Notes: generated from the sequence alone by a model not told the origin. DNA of 64,000 bases from Rhinopithecus roxellana (GCF_007565055.1 NC_044564.1:80124563-80188562); one strand, 5' to 3'. Positions 44,830 to 57,569 are shown, numbered from the stretch's first letter. Program-made: numbers and translations.

Positions 44830-45132
44830 GGCCAGGCGCAGTGGCTCACGCCTGTAATCCCAGCACTTTGGGAGGTTGAGGCGGGCAGATCACAAGGTCC
44901 CCAGATCGAGACCATCCTGGCTAACATGGTGAAACCCGGTCTTTACTAAAAATACAAAAAATTTGCCAGGCATGGTGGCGGGTACCTGTAGTCCCAGCTA
45001 CTTGGCAGGCCAAGGCAGGAGAATGGCATGAACCCGGGAGGCGAAGCTCGCAGTGAGCCAAGAGCGTGCCATGCACTCCAGCCTGGGTGACAGAGGGGGA
45101 CTCCGTCTCAAAAAAAAAAAAAAAAAAAAAAA
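44830..45132 (+). mobile_element. AluY element
   Basis: Plus-strand AluY starting 'ggccaggcgcagtggctcacgcc' with a long A tail. A perfect 18-bp duplication 'aaaaattcctgaaaagta' flanks it (44812-44829 and 45133-45150). Lacks the CTCAAGCC and GAGACGGGCGG changes of the two AluYR-like copies. Confidence 0.96.
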
Positions 45133-45178
45133 AAAAATTCCTGAAAAGTAGATAGTAGGCCTGGGGCTGTAGTTTCTA

Positions 45179-45251
45179 TTAGGTTGGTATAAAAGTAATT
45201 GTGGTTTTTGCCATCACTTTCAAAACCGCAATTACTTTTGCATCAACCTAA
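45179..45251. mobile_element. MADE1 (mariner-derived MITE), hairpin-forming
   Basis: 73-bp near-perfect palindrome starting TTAGGTTGG and ending CATCAACCTAA, flanked by the mariner TA target duplication (45177-45178 and 45252-45253). It is 7 bases shorter than the 80-bp MADE1 I remember; the loss is at the centre. The arms pair over about 30 bp with mostly G:U exceptions. MADE1 copies gave rise to the primate mir-548 microRNA family. Confidence 0.93.
45191..45242 (+). ncRNA. Potential mir-548-type microRNA hairpin
   Basis: The plus-strand transcript of the MADE1 would fold with a 5' arm at 45191-45212 (starts AAAAGTAATTGTGG), an 8-base loop and a 3' arm at 45221-45242 (starts CAAAACCGCAATTAC). 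The 5' arm equals the miR-548d-type 5p sequence as I remember it. Potential only: the genome has many MADE1 copies and few are processed. Expression would need small-RNA data. Confidence 0.35.
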
Positions 45252-45253
45252 TA

Positions 45254-47390
45254 ATTCAAGGCGCTACACTGAGCTTCCTCACTGAAACTTACCTGGCCTG
45301 AGACTCACATGGCAGGTTTCTCTGTAAGTGAAAACAGGAATATACCAATTCTCTAATAAATCTAATAGATGAAAAGACATTGTCTTAATAGAGGCACATA
45401 TATTCTGTGGTGAAAATTTCTTACAAGGGCACTTCTCAAATCATCCTAGGGTGGTACTATCTATTCTTAAAGTTGGCCTTGTTGAAATGGGATAAAAAAT
45501 AAGTATAGCAAAAAAAAAAAAAAAGGTTGGGAAATGGGGAAAAGGTTTTGTAAGAGCCAGCCTCAAGACATAGATGGGTTCTTGTAAGAATCTGACTGGT
45601 TTCTCTCATGAGAAGAGAATCAAATGAAAGAAAATGAATGGAGTTTGATTGAAACAAGAGCCTTGTTTAGTCATAAGAATTCAACTCATGCCTGGAGGAA
45701 TACATAAATCCCTAAGTAGGAAAATCTGTAAAACTCTGGCCCCGGAAAAGTCCATAGGAAGTGGATGGTTAAAGCACATATTGGCTTGGGGATGAGGGCT
45801 AACACAATGATATCTAACTTGTTTTCTAGGTCTGTGATCTGATGATTAAATGTAATCAGAAAGAAAAAAATGGGGATCAGATAAACATCCTCACTCCTCA
45901 AAGTTTAAAACTAGCTGTTTTAACAAGAAAATGAAAGTGTTATGATTCAGACATATTTATCTTTAATTTCTGCAGTTTTACGGATCAAAATCCAGCTGGT
46001 CTTTCCAAAAATCAGTCAGTAAAAAGAAGAGACACATACACAGGAAACATTACACTAGAAGCTTTCTAACAAGTTGTGAGTCATATAAAAAGAAGAACAA
46101 TTAAGTTAGGCAAACACTGTGCCCATGTCTTTGTGTTTTAACAATTGAAGGCAGATACTTACATTTTGGAACACAGTTGATTAAACAGGAAGAATGCTTG
46201 ATTCAATAAAAAATATCTACAGCTGTTGTAAAACTTCTTTAAAAGAAAGAGACGTTTCAGTGTAAGGGTAACGTAGGTCTACTAGTAATTGTCTAAGGAC
46301 TCATCAGAGACGTTTAAAGGACAGATTTGTATAAGGTTAACCTAGGTGGGAGACTAAGGTACATTCAAATGTAAAATACAAAGATATTTAGGACAACTGC
46401 ATGGCAAAGTCAAGCCATTATATAATGGTAACTTGATGGAGCTGATAAGGGAAGGTACATTTTTCTTCTTCTTCTAATCCAGTGCTAACTACTTAGTTTT
46501 CAAAACACATCAAATGAAAAATGTACATTATTATTCAGGAAATTAAACCAAATTGAAAACCAGTAAATCCTCAAGTGTGCATATTAAAGCTGTGAGGTAC
46601 TCTAAGGATATTTTCAATGAACTTTCAAAATCATGTCAGGACCTTGCCATATCCTCTGATTTATGCACACACAGTTCTTTAAAAGTCATGCAAATACTAT
46701 GTAAGATATTCGAACAGGGTATCATCATTGCTCCAAATGATTTAAAAACTGTACATGAGCAGACACTCTCTCAGTGCATTAAACCTAACATTATATTCAT
46801 TTGAAAAGAGCAAAGGAAACGAAAATATTGCTTACAAATGACCTTATTATATACTTTTGTCAGTTCACTGTTTCATAAAAGAAAGGGAACCATGATACTG
46901 GGGCACAGTAACATTAGCAAAATTATCAATTATCTAATGCTGATTTATATTTCAGATTTGAAAATCAGATTACAGGCTTCCCTTTGTGCTGCAGTTTGCT
47001 TCTTTGTAAAAGCAGGAGCTGTTTCTTCTCTGAAGCCTTCTCTGAACAGAGAGTAGCTTCCCTGGTGGGTGAATGTTGTGGACACATACATGTTACATAC
47101 TGTAAGAAATTTCATGAAATATAAGAAAGAGGATGGCCTGAGAACTTTCAATCTTATAAGCAAATAAGATACATAAGGAAAAAAGGGTACTATGAGTGAC
47201 CAAACTCTATTTGTAAAACCTGTATTTATATTTCTTCTGATGGCAAACTAGGGAACTAAATAATGGTACAATTATTTAAAAACACTATTAAGCCAATTAT
47301 TATGTATATTTTTCAACTGAAGTCTAGTTAATGAATTCCACTAGAAAAATATCCACAATGTATAGTTCAATAAAATAGTATGGGTTTAGG
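45254..47390. other. Unassigned sequence
   Basis: No gene or interspersed repeat recognised. Short frames such as 46553-46804 (83 codons) show no motif and no supporting signals. Confidence 0.5.
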
Positions 47391-47535
47391 TACCTAAACT
47401 CATATACTTTAACTCTGTGACTGCTTTCTCCTCTACTAAGTGGGGTTTTTATGAGGAAAAATGAGTTAATAGTAATAAGGCACTCAGAACAATACCTGGT
47501 ATATAGTACTTTTTAAATAAGTGTTTTCCATAGAG
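47391..47535 (+). repeat. MIR remnant
   Basis: Plus-strand MIR words: 'ttaactctgtgactgctttctcctctactaagtgggg', 'aggaaaaatgagttaatagtaataaggcactcagaacaatacctggtatatagta'. Confidence 0.7.
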
Positions 47536-48685
47536 AATGGGACTCTGGTAGGTTTGGGTGGCATACTGGTTACATAAGAACTCCCAAACAGTGGCAACAT
47601 TAAAGGGAATGAATTGATGTGCTTGAAGGAGCTGTCCTGGCCCTACTCATGCCCAAGGCAGATATTGGAGCACCACAGTCACGAACCTGAAATGATCCTG
47701 GGGATTATGACAGTGGGCATTGTGATTGTATCCAGAAAGCTATGAAGAGAGGACTCCTGGAGGCCTTGGCCCCATTTAAAACACCAGCATTCAGGCACAA
47801 AGACAGAGAAGGGAATAATGAGACTTGTTAAGGGAAACCCAGCAATGACTGAGTCAGAATTCCCTGCTAATAAGCCAGTGAGATAGAGGCCAGGGATAGA
47901 AATTAAGTTACTTTAGAGATAACAGAAATGTGATGTTTCTTGCCTATCCATGTTGGTGGAATGAGGTTCATATTCACTACAGTTATAATTATTTTTAACT
48001 TCCTTCTCTTCCTCTAGTTAGCTGTTAATTCTGATCTACACTCTCCATCTCTTCTGAGGCAGAGGATCAATGCTGAGGCTTAGGAGGGAGAGCTGATGTC
48101 ACATTTTCAATACATGTCAAATGACAGGTGGAAAGAACAGAAAGTCTAGCATTTAAGGTATTGTTACATTCCATGCACATTTGTGCTAAGGAGTGCTTCA
48201 TACACATTGTCATCTAGGAGAAGAATGAATATAGAGAGGTCTTCATAGAACCCTCCAGCGATCTGGCATTGTAGCCCTAGGGCAGTCACTTCAGGCAAGA
48301 CATTTTGTAATCATCTCTTACATGTGAAAAATATACCCAAATTTCATATTCTACTGCACAAAATATCCATGCTTTCCATATACATACCATGCTAAATGTT
48401 CAAATAAAACAGATATTCCAGGAAGATGTGATTATCCAGAGGATTTGTGCACATTGCGGTGGGGTTTCCTTAACAAGAATCTTACCCCAGTTTGGAAAGT
48501 ATATTCTTTTGTTTTCCTTAAAAATATCTGAGGACTTTTTTTAAGATTATAGAAACAACTGTCAGTAAGCTGAAAAATGTTAAAAAGTAGTAAAACAAAA
48601 CAATAAACTCAACCATGATCCAAGGATAAATAACTGCTGACATTTTTGAAAGCATTCAAATTTTAAAATATGAATTATTGGCTAA
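47536..48685. other. Unassigned sequence
   Basis: No gene recognised. 47560-47700 resembles the unassigned stretch at 39475. Confidence 0.45.
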
Positions 48686-48689
48686 GTAA

Positions 48690-49580
48690 TATTGGCATGG
48701 ATGTGCAACAGTTTATTTATTCATCCATTGAAGGACATTTGGGTTGTTTCCAGTTTTTCGGTATTACAAGTAAAACTGCAATTTACATTAATTTCCAGGT
48801 TTTTGCTTTAACATAAGTTTACTTTTCTGTTAGATAAATGCTCAGTAGTATAATTTTAGATGTAATACTGCAGGTTTAATTTCTTTTTAAAAAAAAAAAA
48901 ACCTGACAGATTTCCAGAGTGGTTATACAATTTTACATTCCCATCAGCATTATATGAGAGATCTAGTATCTCAACATCTTTGCCAACATTTGGTATTATC
49001 TTTAATTTTATCTGTTCTATTAGATGTGTAGTAGTGTAACATCATAGTTTTAATTTGCATTGCTCTAAATAGCTGAACATCATTTCATGTACTTATTTGT
49101 CATTTGTATATATTCTTTAGAGAGATGTTTAAAACTTTCGCCTATTTTCCAATTGGATGATATGTTTTGTTAATGTTGAGTTTAGAGAGTTCTTTATATA
49201 TTATGAATACAAGTCGTTTGAGGATTTAGAAGTATTTCCCCCCAAGTTAGTAATTTGTCTTTTCATCCTCTTAACAGGATCATTCACAGAATAAAAGTTA
49301 TTAATTTTGAGAAAATCCAATTTATTCATTTTTTCTTTTTGGATTTGTTTTTGGTAAATGTAAGAAACTTTTACCTGACACTAGGTCATGAAGATTTTCC
49401 ATACATCCTTCCCAGAAAATTTTATGGTTTTATATTTTATACTTAGATCTACAATCCACTTAGAGTTAATTTTAAAATAACATCAGTTTTAGGTCAAACT
49501 TCATTTTTTGCACTACTGCTGTTCAACTGTTCTAGTACTGTTTGTTAAAAAGATTCTTCTTCCATTGAACTACTGCAGAA
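48690..49580 (-). mobile_element. L1M fragment (ORF2 3' part)
   Basis: Antisense L1: 'catccattgaaggacatttgggttgtttccag', 'cagagtggttatacaattttacattcccatcagca', 'taatttgcattgctctaaatagc', 'gttctttatatattatgaatacaag', 'ctacaatccacttagagttaatttt', 'gcactactgctgttcaactgttctagtac'. Order and strand match the ORF2 3' region of the L1 at 33-35 kb but are far more diverged. Confidence 0.85.
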
Positions 49581-50225
49581 AAATCAGTTGGGTAAATGCA
49601 TGTGCATCTGGATTTAGAAGCATGGTTGTGATAAGCTGTTTGTTTAATCATTACCAGTGAAAACTGTGGCTAAAAAAATCTTATTTTCCATAGTAATAGC
49701 AGATTTAAAATATTTTGCTTATTACTAGAATACTTTTTTTAAATACAAATTTGAATATTTAAAAAATCACAAAGACAATTTTGAGCTGACCATACATATC
49801 ACAGAATTATTTCTTTCAGTAATTCTTTACATAGTCAACTGTTTTGAAGTACTAAAATTTGAGTCAACTTATTAAAAAATTTACATATAGCATTTCAATA
49901 TTTTAATAATTTTAGTTGTAAATGAATATAATATACTTTCATATTATAAAAATAAGATATAAATATTATATATAGAATATGTATATAGAGAAATTCCTGA
50001 AAGCACAGTGTCATATTTTATAGAATAACAGTAGAATTATGAGAAAAATACTATTTCTCTCTTTGTGCTTTTCTGTATTTTACACATTTTCTACAATGCT
50101 TATGTATTATTTAAAAGTAATTGCTAGGATGTGGTGGGAAAAATGGCCCTCCAAATTAAAATAAAAAATTGAGGTTAAAAAGAAAATATAATTAAACAAA
50201 TCATTTTGTAATCAAATGTAAACAA
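49581..50225. other. AT-rich sequence, mostly unassigned
   Basis: No gene recognised. 49985-50115 ('tttgtgcttttctgtattttacacattttctacaatgcttatgtatta') may be a fragment of an L1M/HAL1-type 3' end. Confidence 0.45.
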
Positions 50226-50227
50226 AT

Positions 50228-51372
50228 CATTCAACAGGAAAGCAGCGCATAAAAGTTTGAAAAATTTTCAGCCTAAAGACGTGACAGAAAATGCAATTCA
50301 ATTTTCTGAAGAAAAATTCAAGCCAGGTGCAGAAATTTGTACAAGTAAGGAGGAACCAAGTGTTAATCACCAATACAAGGGGAAAATGTCTCCAGGGCAC
50401 ATCAGAGACCTTCACAGCAGACCCTCCCATAACAGGCCTTGAGGCCTATGAAGAAGAAATGCCAGGTCTAGGTACCCATTGCTCTGTGTAGCCTTGGGAC
50501 ATGGTGCCCTGAGTCCCAGCTGCTTCATCTCCAGCCATGGCTAAAAGAGGCCAAGTTACAGGTTAGGTCGCTGCTTCAGAGACTGCCAGCCCCAAACTTT
50601 GGAGGCTTACATGTGGTATTGAGCCTGTGGGTGCACAGAGGTCAAGAATTGAGGTTTGGGAACCTCCATCTAGATTTTAGAGGACGCATGGAAATGCCTG
50701 GGTGTCTAGGCAGAAGTTTGTTGCAGGGGTGGGGCCCTCATGGAGCACCTCTGCTAGAGAAGTGCAGAAGGAAAATGTGGGATAAAATCCCCCACACAGA
50801 ATCCTCACTGGGGCACTTCCTGGTGAAGCAATAGAAGAGGGCTACCATCCTCCAGACCCCAGAATGGTAGATCCACTGACAGCTTGCACCATGCACCTGG
50901 AAAAGCCACAGAAACTCAATGCCAGCCTATGACAGCACCCAGAAGGGAAGATGTACCTGGCAAAGCCACAGGAGCAGAGCTGCCCAAGGCCATGGGAGTC
51001 CACCTCTTGCATCAGTGTGTCCTGGATGTGAGACAGGGAGTCAAAGGAGTTTAGTTTGGAGCTTTGATATTTGACTGCCCTGCTGGATTTCAGACTTGCA
51101 TGGGGCTTGTAGCCCCTTTATTTTGGCCAATTTCTCCCATTTGGAACAGGTTGCCCAATGCCTGTAACCCCATTGTATCTAGGAAGTAAATAACTTGCTT
51201 TTGATTTTACAGGTTCATAGGTGGAAGGGACTGTCCTTGTCTCAGATGAGACTTTGGATTTGGACTTTTGAGTTAATGCTGGAATGAGTTAAGACTTTGG
51301 GGGACTGTTGGAAGGGCATGATTGTCTTTTGAAATGTGTGGACATGAGATTTGGGAGGTGCCAGGGGCAGAA
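50228..51372 (+). mobile_element. MaLR internal sequence (MST/THE1-int), non-coding
   Basis: Internal region of a MaLR element leading directly into its 3' LTR. Recognised blocks: 'attcaagccaggtgcagaaatttgtacaagtaaggagg', 'aaaatgtctccagggcac', 'gggtggggccctcatggagc', 'agcttgcaccatgcacctggaaaagcc', 'cattttgg..ccaatttctcccatttgg', 'gactttgggggactgttggaagggcatgattg', 'gacatgagatttgggaggtgccaggggcagaa'. Only short frames remain, so the ancestral gag-like content is gone. The left end has no 5' LTR, so the element is 5'-truncated or rearranged. Confidence 0.9.
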
Positions 51373-51743
51373 TGATGTGGTTTGGCTCTGTCCCTACCCA
51401 AATCTCATCTTGAATTGTAGTTCCTATAATTCCCCCATGTCGTGGGAGGGACCCAGTGGGAGGTAATTTAATCATGGGGGCATTGCCCTCATGCTGTTCC
51501 TGTGATATTGAGTGAGTTCTCACAGGATCTGATGGGTCTATAATAGGCGTTTCCCTTTTTGCTCATTCTTCTTTTCTCTTCTGCCCTGTGAAGAAGGACA
51601 TTCCTACTTCCCCTTCCACCATGATTGTAAGTTTCCTGAGGCCTCCTTAGCCATGCTGAACTGTGAGTCAATTAAACCTCTTTCCTTTATAAATTACCCA
51701 ATCTAGGGTAACTTTATTAGCAGTGTGAGAACAAATTAATACA
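51373..51743 (+). mobile_element. MST-type MaLR 3' LTR
   Basis: Starts 'tgatgtggtttggctctgtccctacccaaatctcatcttgaattgtag', contains 'gattgtaagtttcctgaggcctccttagccatgctgaactgtgagtcaattaaacctc' and ends 'acaaattaataca'. It joins the internal sequence on its left without a gap, so it is the 3' LTR of that element. Confidence 0.93.
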
Positions 51744-52090
51744 CCACCCCCTCATCCACTAACACACAAAGCAAAATTAACAAACATTAAAATGATGCTA
51801 GATGGGAGTAAACTCATTCTCCAAGAGAATGATACTCCCAAGTATTGCGTTGTAGCACAGCCTGAAGAATGCTCCATAAGCATGGAACACGTTTGCAGTC
51901 TCTTGTTTTATCTTAAAATCTAATGAGATTCTGTTTACTCTTCAGTCATAACAAAATGTCTCTAAATGTCCTTTTGCTAACTTTCTTAACCTCTTTTTGG
52001 AATAGATAAGTTATATTATCAATGATCTTACAAATAAAATTAATGGATTGTGTCTTCAATGGAACTAATATTAATTAATACTAATAAACA
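51744..52090. other. Unassigned sequence
   Basis: No gene or repeat recognised. Confidence 0.5.
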
Positions 52091-52094
52091 GTAA

Positions 52095-52190
52095 ACATTT
52101 ACTGCCTTAGACCTAGGCTGTGCTATTTTAAATTCATTATCCATTTTAATTTCCACAAAACTATTTATAGTAGGTTGTATTTAGAAAGTG
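52095..52190 (-). repeat. MIR remnant (antisense)
   Basis: 'acatttactgccttagacctaggctgtgctattttaaattcattatcc' and 'tttccacaaaactatttatagtaggttg' follow the antisense MIR order. Confidence 0.5.
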
Positions 52191-52194
52191 AAAA

Positions 52195-52340
52195 TTGAAG
52201 CTTAGTTTCTACATCTAAAACTGGGATAATAGGACTTACCATATAGATTGTTGTAAGGTTAAACATAGTTTTACATTGAAAGTGTTTATTTGAATGATTG
52301 GCAAAATAGTAAGCTCTCAGTAAGTGTTCAGAGTTGCATA
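52195..52340 (+). repeat. MIR remnant (sense)
   Basis: 'tagtttctacatctaaaactgggataataggacttaccatatagattgttgtaaggttaaa' and 'taagctctcagtaagtgttcagag' follow the plus-strand MIR order. Confidence 0.7.
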
Positions 52341-52914
52341 AGTCCAGTAGTATGGTGGCTGTGAATATTTTTGAATGAGGATACTTTTTAATGTCAACAT
52401 ATTTTCTGAACCTAACTTAAATTAGGCCCACTAAATGGTGATATTAGGACCTATCAATTGAGAAAATACTTAAATATAAACTCTGAGTTCAATGATGCTT
52501 TTAAATAAATTTGTACTTTAATTATCATAATGAAATCTGCATATACTTGAAAACCAGTAGTGAATATTATTTATTGTTTCCAGGCAATGGTAGAAACAAT
52601 GTGAAGATCTGTTATGAGAACTTCATTCCCACAGGAGTCAAAGTTAGGAAGCTGTGTTTGTGGCAGTGAAAATTCTGGACAACTCTGTTGATTGGAGCCC
52701 CTGTATTTAGTTCTCTCTTCTGAGCCTGTAGCCTGTTTAGCCATAGGTGCTTACTGGCTTTACTTGACTCTAATGACCTTGCAAAGCCTGGTCACTTTCC
52801 CACCATTAGCCTCCTTCATAGTTGTATTCTGCTTCAAGAAAAGCCTTGTCTGCAACTCTGCTGCTCAGTAAAACAGGGAAATACTGTATATATATTATTG
52901 TTTTGCCATCAGGC
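52341..52914. other. Unassigned sequence
   Basis: No gene or repeat recognised. Confidence 0.5.
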
Positions 52915-53160
52915 AGAATAGAATGATAGTGAAGAGCACAAATTCTGTTATCAGGTAGACCTAAGGTTAAATTCTGACACTCGTTCTGTGACCACAGGGA
53001 AACTATGTAATTTATCTGGGTCTCAGTTTTCTTGTATATATAAGACGGAAAATTCATAACTCATAAAGTTAGTATGAGGATTATATTAGATAGTTACATA
53101 AAGCTCTGAAGCACAATGTCTTGTATATAATATGCCCTCAACAGTGCTAGCTGATTTTAT
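52915..53160 (+). repeat. MIR SINE, near full length
   Basis: Plus-strand MIR: 'atgatagtgaagagcacaaattctgttatcaggtagacctaaggttaaattctg', 'ctgtgaccacagggaaactatgtaatttatctgggtctcag', 'ggattatattagatagttacataaagctctgaagcacaatgtcttg'. Confidence 0.88.
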
Positions 53161-54445
53161 ATTCTTACAACAGAAAATAGCACAGTGGACATATATGTGT
53201 GTTTCATAGAATGCATAAAATTGAGAACACATTACGTTCTTTCTGGATGGAGTTTAAAATGTTTGTAATTATACAAAATTTGATTTGATGACAGAATAGT
53301 AATATTTCAACATGTAGCACACTAAAATAAATAGAACAGTACTTACTTTTGAATTCTATTGAGAGGTAAGGGGAATCTATTAGCAAAAGACATATTTTTA
53401 CCATATCGTTTACAAATTTTCTGAACAACAGCAAGTAAAAGTCTCCCCTTTGTTGGTTTATTCAAAACTCAAATAGTGGATGTAACTGAGTAGAGTTTGG
53501 CTAATTTCTTAGTAGTGCAAATCAATTCAAGGAAAAAAATACTCTATGGAATAGCAGCTTGTCTTTGGAACATGAAGAAGTGGGTTTATGATGCTCATTA
53601 TAGAAAATATGTAAAACAGTGAACATTTTAATAGAAAAAGTTGTTATTAGGTTATCAGCACAGTAATAGATGAAGTAATCACATGGATATTTTAGTAACC
53701 GAATCATTCCTTCATGTCATTTATTTTAGAAAATCTAGCAATAAATTCAAGAGCACAGTGTATCTTTTCCCCAGTCTCTTTAAAGGGCAAATAAAATGCA
53801 TAGCATTAAAACAATCTAATGAGTCCCTAGAGAAAAATGCATCATGAAACAAAAAACTAAGGCAAGCAAGGACTAATTTTTTTTTTTACATACTGTTATC
53901 TGGATTGTGTAATGAATGAAGAAAATTGACTAAGTGAAAAAAACAAGTTTTCAGCTGAAATAAATATTTAACCAATTCAATAGATATGACTGGGCCATTT
54001 TAAAATCCATCTTTTATATCACATACCAAGAAACTAAAATTTGTAATTTTTTAAATATATTTTTAATATATGCTGACAACAGCAAATCTGGGAAAGGTGT
54101 TTTGGCAATCTAATAAAGCACAACAGAAAGAAATGTTTTTCCACCTACTGTGTTACCAGTCATTTTGGTCACATGTTATATTATATTTTACTATTCAGAT
54201 TCACTTAACTCTTCATTGTTACAATAATATTATTTCATGAAATACAACCCTGTGATGGTGACTTCTAAAACAAAGCAAAGACAAAACATTAGCCAAGAAA
54301 AGACACACTTTATAGTGATGAGGACTCAACTCTCTATGAAAGCAGCTAATAAAGCACATGGAGAAAAAATATGGCATTAAATACAATCAGAAAAGATGCA
54401 ATGTACAGTGTTTGTCATTTTCTCAAAAGAATACTCAGCAACTAA
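53161..54445. other. Unassigned AT-rich sequence
   Basis: No gene or repeat recognised. Confidence 0.5.
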
Positions 54446-54449
54446 ATGG

Positions 54450-54620
54450 ATAATAGTTATTAAGCATATGCAGCTTAACATATTACAAAACCCTTTTTCA
54501 AAATTTAACCATATTTAACCACTGTAAGAACCATATAGTGTGTGTTTCTAACTCTCACACAGTAGATAAGTATCCTAGACTGACCTCCTGACTCAAAATC
54601 TCTATTTCCATTCTACCATA
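54450..54620 (-). repeat. Possible MIR remnant
   Basis: 'gttattaagcatatgcagcttaacatatta', 'aaccactgtaagaaccatatagtg', 'ctctcacacagtagataag', 'tctccatttcca'-like words follow the antisense MIR order weakly. Confidence 0.35.
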
Positions 54621-57070
54621 AAGTTCACAGAAACAGGTCAACTTTAGCATCCCCTTATTGGAAATAAAACACTACATACCCACAATGCAGTGTTTAAGTT
54701 TTCACTAACTTTATGTTCTCTCTATGACCAACAACACATTTACCACCTTCTTTTTATACTACAGTGTAGAGTTAGGAAGAATATTAATGAGTTAGGATGA
54801 ATGCTCAAAGTTTTACAATGTAATTCCAAATACCAAAAAAAGGAGGGGAAAATGTTGCTTAAAACTTATGGGGAAAGTTCTGCTTCTTCTAAGCAACTGT
54901 ATGTTAACTCTCTTCTCTCTGAAAAATGCTGACTATAAAAAAGACTTTCCTTTTTTGAATTCAAGGAAGTGCAAAGCAAAATCTTCAACAAACCTCCGGC
55001 TCTGTATACGGCTAGTGTGTGCTCTCTTTTGCCTGCTGTGTTTCAACCTTGTCTTCTAATCTAGGTTGTTACTTATCCTTGATCTTTTAGTGTTCATATT
55101 CCCATCGTCATATAAGTATTTCTACTGTAAGATGCCTCAAATCCTACATATAGAGAGACAAGAAATAGTCCAACAAACATGCAAACTTTATTGCTATGTG
55201 CCATCTCATCCCCTATGTCCACCCCCAGTTATGGAGATGTAAAATTTTAGTCTCAGTCATGCTGTAGTGACCACCAGCCCACCAGCAATCAGTGGTACTG
55301 GAATCTCAAATCTCTTGTCAGGTCTCCTCATGGCTGCTTTTCAGCTTAAGGCCTTTGGTGAGATCCGGGAATTTCTTGGCTTGGCTTCCTCTCATCTAAA
55401 ATATTAGAGTTCAACTCTATGATATCTTAGAGGTTTTTCCATCATGTAATAACCTCAGAAAAGTACTGTAGTATATGAGGTGGGTGGCGGTGAGGAGGAG
55501 GACTGTCACTAACTTCTTCTAGAGGAGTAAAAAAACTTACAAATGTAGTTTAAATATAATTTAATATTATTTGAAAATGACTCTACCTGGTTAAAACATA
55601 CTCTTTTTCCTTTAGAAAAAGGAATGACCAGAATGAAGACATTCTGTAAGTGAGCATTTTCTCCTCATTTAAACAGAACAATAACAAAAACAGCTAGAAT
55701 TGGTCTTGCTGTTCCTGGTGATCAAATCCTTCCATTTGTTTCAGGTGAGTGGCTTTATCATGAGCCATTCAATGGCAGCAAAAGCCTGCTGCTGGGTGGA
55801 TAGTGATTTCTAAGAGATTGCAAAATTGGTTTAAAGATCTGCTCTCATCAAAACATGGGGTTTTCATATGGTCATTTTATAAAGCGTATGACAATCACCT
55901 TTCATAGTATTTCACACTGAGGATTTAGGAAATAGGATAGCCTGAGGTCAAACAGATAATATTGTCTGTTTAGACATCTAGAATATCCCTCAGGGCAGTC
56001 AGGGTAATAGGTCATACAATGAAGCATCATAATAATACAATCACAAGTTAAACCTACACTTTGCTTATAGTTCATACATATATACATTCCTCACTTCAAA
56101 CAAACAATTAAAAAATCATGTTCTTCTCTTCCATTTCTTTGACTGCAGAGCTATGGGTCTGCCTATTCTGTATTGAAATTAGTATAAAAAAACTGAAAAG
56201 AAGTCTAAGGTAAATATTTTGTGATTTCTGGCAAATCAACATAGATTGTTCTATATATGTAGATTGTCCTGTGTAACTACTGATAGACATCGTGATAAAA
56301 GTACTCTTGGAACTGAGATGAAAATGTAAACTCAGCTTTGAGACTAGTTACTGATTACAATCAACCAATTAACATAATAGGAATTAACATAACATCCATA
56401 TTCTTGCTGAAAACTAGTTAAGAATCTTACTCAGGTACCTGAATTCTTGAGACCTTAGACAAGAAAGTGCAGTTGAAAAATGCAGGAAAAAAGTTTGGGC
56501 CCACCTCTTCTCACCATTTCTATAGGTCACATATGAAGAGTTTCTGTCAGCTGCCATTATCTGTAGGGACTGGAAATCATGGAGATGCCTAAACCCAACA
56601 TTAAGTTTGGAGAGACTAAGAATTACTCAGTAAGTTAAACAGGATACCCTCCAAATAAAATGTCTCCATTAGGTGGCAGGGAGTAATAATTGAGCCTTTC
56701 TGGCTCAAATGTCTTAAGGCAGCCAAAGCTGACTTTCTAAGGGAATTTTTGAACAAAAATGTCTCTCCTGCACCAGTAATGTCAGTCTGTGTGTCTCGTC
56801 CCCCAGCTCTGCAAACTACTGGGCCCCTCTAGTCTGTCAACAAAAGTTTATGATAAATTTAAACATTAAAGATGCAGTAAATAAAATTTAATATTATTGG
56901 TAACAAAAAATGACAGAACAGTCACCCTACATAATTATTCACAAATTTCATTTAATAACAGAAAAACAACCTGGATCTTTTTCTATAAGACTGAGGAGGC
57001 AGAAAAATCAATACAGAAAATGAAAAGTCTCAGTAGTTCAAAAGATGGGGATCATATGAACATTAAGAAA
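54621..57070. other. Unassigned sequence
   Basis: No gene recognised. 55360-55440 ('gggaatttcttggcttggcttcctctcatctaaaatattagagttcaactctatgatatct') may be a MIR-like 3' core. Confidence 0.45.
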
Positions 57071-57074
57071 AGAT

Positions 57075-57350
57075 ATTTCCAGCGAAACAGGTATTTAAAG
57101 AAGCAGGAGAGATATCTAAAATATATGGTTATGTTATTAAGTGAATAAAGGAGACTGTAAAACAGTATAAAATCATGTTTGTGAAAATAAGTAATGAAAA
57201 ATGAGTATGTCTATTCATTCATGATTAGGACAAAAAGTATCTGAATATATATGCACACAAATATGGAGACTGTGTAGTCCTGAATTGTGGGATTAGATAT
57301 TATTTTTATTCTTTTCTGTTTGCTTTTCTGCATCAAATTAAATTTATTTG
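57075..57350 (+). mobile_element. Possible L1M/HAL1 3' UTR fragment
   Basis: 'aaaacagtataaaatcatgtttgtgaaaa', 'gaatatatatgcacacaaatatgg', 'gtgggattagatattatttttattcttttctgtttgcttttctgcatc' match an old LINE 3' region pattern. Confidence 0.45.
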
Positions 57351-57569
57351 TATTAAGCTTTATTCTCAGAAAAAGGGTCATTCAATTTTAAAATATATAA
57401 ATAAATAAGTGGCACTAGTAAAAAACATCCATTTTCCAAAAGAAAAATAGTTGTTTAAACACAGATGGTTTCAGCTAACAAAGACTCAAGGATTTAAGAA
57501 TTATACCATCCATCCCACTGTCCAACATTTAGCCTAGCTAACTCTGGAATATAGCAGGCCTAGCTTAGC

